Source: an uncultured Lachnospiraceae bacterium (GTDB lineage Bacteria > Bacillota > Clostridia > Lachnospirales > Lachnospiraceae). From it: a DNA stretch of 64,000 nucleotides. The DNA lies in NCBI GenBank assembly GCA_949948735.1, contig CATLGV010000011.1:48825-112824 (forward strand), read 5' to 3'. Of the stretch, positions 62,060 through 64,000 are shown piece after piece. Every line of letters begins with the position of its first letter. Position 1 is the first letter of the stretch. The notes under the pieces were generated by a model, which saw only the letters and a program-made list of their open reading frames with translations, searched no databases and was not told the DNA's origin. The translations under genes were made by a program, and so were the position numbers.

Positions 62060-63505
62060 CTATCCCTCCATCCTTTCAAACGTTTCGTGGCTGTATGCCG
62101 CCCGAAACAGCTTCTTCTCCTGAAAGCTGTCCGCAATCAGCTGTAAGCCGATGGGAAGTCCCTGCGCATCCTGCCCGCACGGAACCGAAATCGCGGGAAG
62201 CCCCGCCAGATTCACCGCAATCGTATAGATGTCCCCCAGATACATCTTCAGCGGATCCGATAAGCTCTCGCCAAGCCTGGGCGCCGTCGTGGGCGCCACC
62301 GGCCCTAATATCACATCATATTTTGCAAACGCCTCGTCGAACGCCTTTTTGATCATGGCCTTTACCTTTAACGCCTTTAAATAATACGCGTCATAATAGC
62401 CGGAGCTGAGGACAAACGAGCCAAGCATGATTCTGCGCTTGACCTCCGCGCCAAAGCCCTCCGAGCGCGTCTTCTTATACATCTCGTGCAGTCCCCCCGC
62501 CTCTGCGGCGCGGTAACCATACTTGATACCGTCAAACCGCTCCAGATTAGAGCTTGCCTCCGCCGCCGCAATCGTATAATATGTCGGTATCGCATATTCC
62601 ACAAGGCTTAAGTCAAATTCCTCGACCACCGCCCCGTTGCGCTCAAGGCGCTTCGCCGCCGCGAGCACCGCATCCTTCACCGCCGGATCCAGCCCCTCCC
62701 CGAAATAATCCCTGGGAATCCCGATTTTCATACCCTTGACGTCGGCGACAAGCGCCTCCGTAAAATGGGTGTCCGTCCGCTCCACGGAGGTGGAATCCTT
62801 GCCGTCATGCGACGCAATCGCCTCCAGAATCACGGCGCAGTCCGTCACGTCCCTGGCCAGAGGCCCGATTTGATCCAGCGAAGAGCCGTAGGCTATCAGG
62901 CCGTAGCGCGAAACCGTCCCGTAGGTGGGCTTCATCCCCACAACGCCGCAGAAGCCTGCCGGCTGGCGGATGGAGCCGCCCGTATCGGAGCCGAGCGCAA
63001 AAAAGCATTCTCCCGCCGCGACCGCCGCGGCCGAGCCGCCCGAGGAGCCGCCCGGAACATGCGCCGGATTGCGCGGGTTTCTGGTCTCCCCGTATGCCGA
63101 GGTCTCCGTTGTGGAGCCCATCGCAAATTCATCCATATTGGTCTTCCCGATGACGACCGCGCCCGCGCGTTCCAGATTCAACACTGCCTCTGCGGAAAAT
63201 GCCGGCACAAAATTCTCCAGAATTTTCGACGCGCAGGTCGTCCGCATCCCCGCCGTGCACAGATTGTCCTTGACGGCAGCCGGCACGCCGGCCAGAGGAC
63301 CTGTCAGCTCTCCCCGCTCTATTTTTTCCTGCGCTGCCGCCGCAGCCCTGAGCGCGCCTTCCCGGTCGACGGTGATATAGGCGTTGATGTCCTTCTCCGC
63401 CGTATCAATTCTTGCAAGCGCCGCTTCCATCGCTTCCACGGCAGTCGTCCTGCCCTCTTTTATGGCGGCGGCAAGCCCCGCCGCCGTATATGATAAAATG
63501 TCCAT
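62060..63505 (-). CDS. gatA: Asp-tRNA(Asn)/Glu-tRNA(Gln) amidotransferase subunit A
   Basis: A 481-aa amidase-signature enzyme releasing ammonia from glutamine. The catalytic Lys lies in [11 protein letters not shown] and the Ser-cis-Ser pair in [15 protein letters not shown] and [12 protein letters not shown]. The start at 63505 fits the family N-terminus ([15 protein letters not shown]); an in-frame ATG at 63517 is the alternative. The gap to gatC is 31 bp. Confidence 0.96.
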   Translation of the reverse strand: MDILSYTAAGLAAAIKEGRTTAVEAMEAALARIDTAEKDINAYITVDREGALRAAAAAQEKIERGELTGPLAGVPAAVKDNLCTAGMRTTCASKILENFVPAFSAEAVLNLERAGAVVIGKTNMDEFAMGSTTETSAYGETRNPRNPAHVPGGSSGGSAAAVAAGECFFALGSDTGGSIRQPAGFCGVVGMKPTYGTVSRYGLIAYGSSLDQIGPLARDVTDCAVILEAIASHDGKDSTSVERTDTHFTEALVADVKGMKIGIPRDYFGEGLDPAVKDAVLAAAKRLERNGAVVEEFDLSLVEYAIPTYYTIAAAEASSNLERFDGIKYGYRAAEAGGLHEMYKKTRSEGFGAEVKRRIMLGSFVLSSGYYDAYYLKALKVKAMIKKAFDEAFAKYDVILGPVAPTTAPRLGESLSDPLKMYLGDIYTIAVNLAGLPAISVPCGQDAQGLPIGLQLIADSFQEKKLFRAAYSHETFERMEG

Positions 63506-63536
63506 CGCAACTACCATCCCTTTCTGCCCGTACGGC

Positions 63537-63833
63537 TTACGCCTCAAAGGTTCTCGGCGCCATAAACATATTGTCCTTTTCCCCCGGCGCGTTTTTCAGG
63601 GCATCCGCGCTCCCGTCGCCGTTTGTTATGACATCCTCGCGGAATACATTCTGTACCGGGAAGACATGGGACATCGGCTCGACGCCGTCCGTATCCAGCT
63701 CTCCCAGCTTATCGATGTAGTCCAGCATGCGCCCCATATCCTTCTTGGCCTGCTCCTTCTCCTCGCCGGAAAGCTCCAGCTTCGCAAGGATGCCCACATA
63801 ATCAATCGTCTCGTCCGTAATCACATTTGCCAT
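63537..63833 (-). CDS. gatC: Asp-tRNA(Asn)/Glu-tRNA(Gln) amidotransferase subunit C
   Basis: A 98-aa GatC that stabilises GatA-Gat[38 protein letters not shown] and the FREDV segment are family-typical. GGGGGTAAG precedes the ATG. It opens the gatCAB operon and follows aspS by 81 bp. Confidence 0.95.
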   Translation of the reverse strand: MANVITDETIDYVGILAKLELSGEEKEQAKKDMGRMLDYIDKLGELDTDGVEPMSHVFPVQNVFREDVITNGDGSADALKNAPGEKDNMFMAPRTFEA

Positions 63834-63851
63834 AATCTTACCCCCTGTTAT

Positions 63852-63954
63852 CGCAGCTCATCATCGTATTTTAATGTGCACCTCGCGAAGCTGCTGTTCC
63901 CGGAACGCAGCTCATTATCGTATCTTGATGTGCACCTCGCGAAGCTGCTGTTCC
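63852..63954. repeat. Tandem duplication of the aspS 3' end
   Basis: Two 49-bp copies (63852-63900 and 63906-63954), period 54 bp, 46 of 49 identical. The copy at 63906 holds the last codons and stop of aspS; the other lies beyond the stop. Two of the three differences are synonymous codon changes and the third changes the stop codon from TAA to TGA. Confidence 0.88.
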
Positions 63955-64000
63955 GTCACATCATTTGGCGCACCGCACATCAGATCCTGCGCCGAGCCGC
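63915..64000 (-). CDS. aspS: Aspartyl-tRNA synthetase, C-terminal end (partial)
   Basis: The frame runs off the right edge. The visible end reads GSAQDLMCGAPNDVTEQQL followed by REVHIKIR and a stop, which matches the bacterial AspS C-terminus (DLM-GAP segment and -HIKI- end). An upstream aspS fits gatCAB, since the amidotransferase can correct Asp-tRNA(Asn) made by a non-discriminating AspRS. Confidence 0.85.
   Translation of the reverse strand, partial: GSAQDLMCGAPNDVTEQQLREVHIKIR

Overview
The window looks like chromosomal DNA of an anaerobic, spore-forming clostridium, most likely a Lachnospiraceae member. Support comes from small CotF-type spore coat genes, AddAB, GatCAB, an NADH-type [FeFe] hydrogenase, DUF4358/MBOAT/DHHW genes, a BlaI/M56 pair, a fairly high G+C content and strong AGGAGG ribosome binding sites. 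Most genes lie on the minus strand. I see no rRNA, tRNA, CRISPR array, prophage or insertion sequence.

Layout. 0.2-3.5 kb: rarA, a two-domain RNase H and a secreted BspA-like protein with a sharp promoter/operator. 3.5-15.4 kb: six same-strand genes with short gaps (DUF4358 lipoprotein, MBOAT O-acyltransferase, DHHW protein, a 139-aa unknown, a 1716-aa DUF4132 protein and a hybrid histidine kinase), preceded by metNI without metQ. 17.2-20.4 kb: two coat genes, degV, an ECF-like sigma factor and a DUF2461 gene. 20.4-28.6 kb: GH31 alpha-xylosidase, GH74 xyloglucanase-like enzyme, GH35 beta-galactosidase and a DUF4422 gene. None of the three enzymes has a signal peptide, so they probably trim imported xyloglucan oligosaccharides in the cytoplasm. 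28.6-33 kb: a toxin-antitoxin pair whose toxin is frameshifted, then an [FeFe] hydrogenase coupled to a GltD-like flavoprotein. 33-39 kb: nadR-like and pnuC NAD-salvage genes, M18 aminopeptidase, GH27 glycosidase and an L-fucose/L-arabinose isomerase. 39-41.7 kb: an unknown gene behind a BlaI-type palindrome, then M56 peptidase and BlaI-type repressor. 42-48.4 kb: gltD and gltB (glutamate synthase), divergent from a flavin reductase gene. 49-57.8 kb: addB-addA-HAD phosphatase-CPBP protease. 57.9-64 kb: a lipoprotein, pepF, and convergent gatB-gatA-gatC with the 3' end of aspS.

The least explained structures are intergenic. A 127-128 bp palindromic repeat occurs as two full inverted copies plus fragments, and one copy supplies the last codons of the hydrogenase. 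Four contiguous 22-23 bp imperfect repeats exactly fill the space between the divergent gltB and flavin-reductase promoters, and gltB also has a terminator-like hairpin in its leader. The 3' ends of two genes (aspS and the DUF4422 gene) are followed by near-exact tandem copies of themselves. A perfect palindrome forms the overlapping 3' ends of pepF and gatB and encodes LKELL on both strands.
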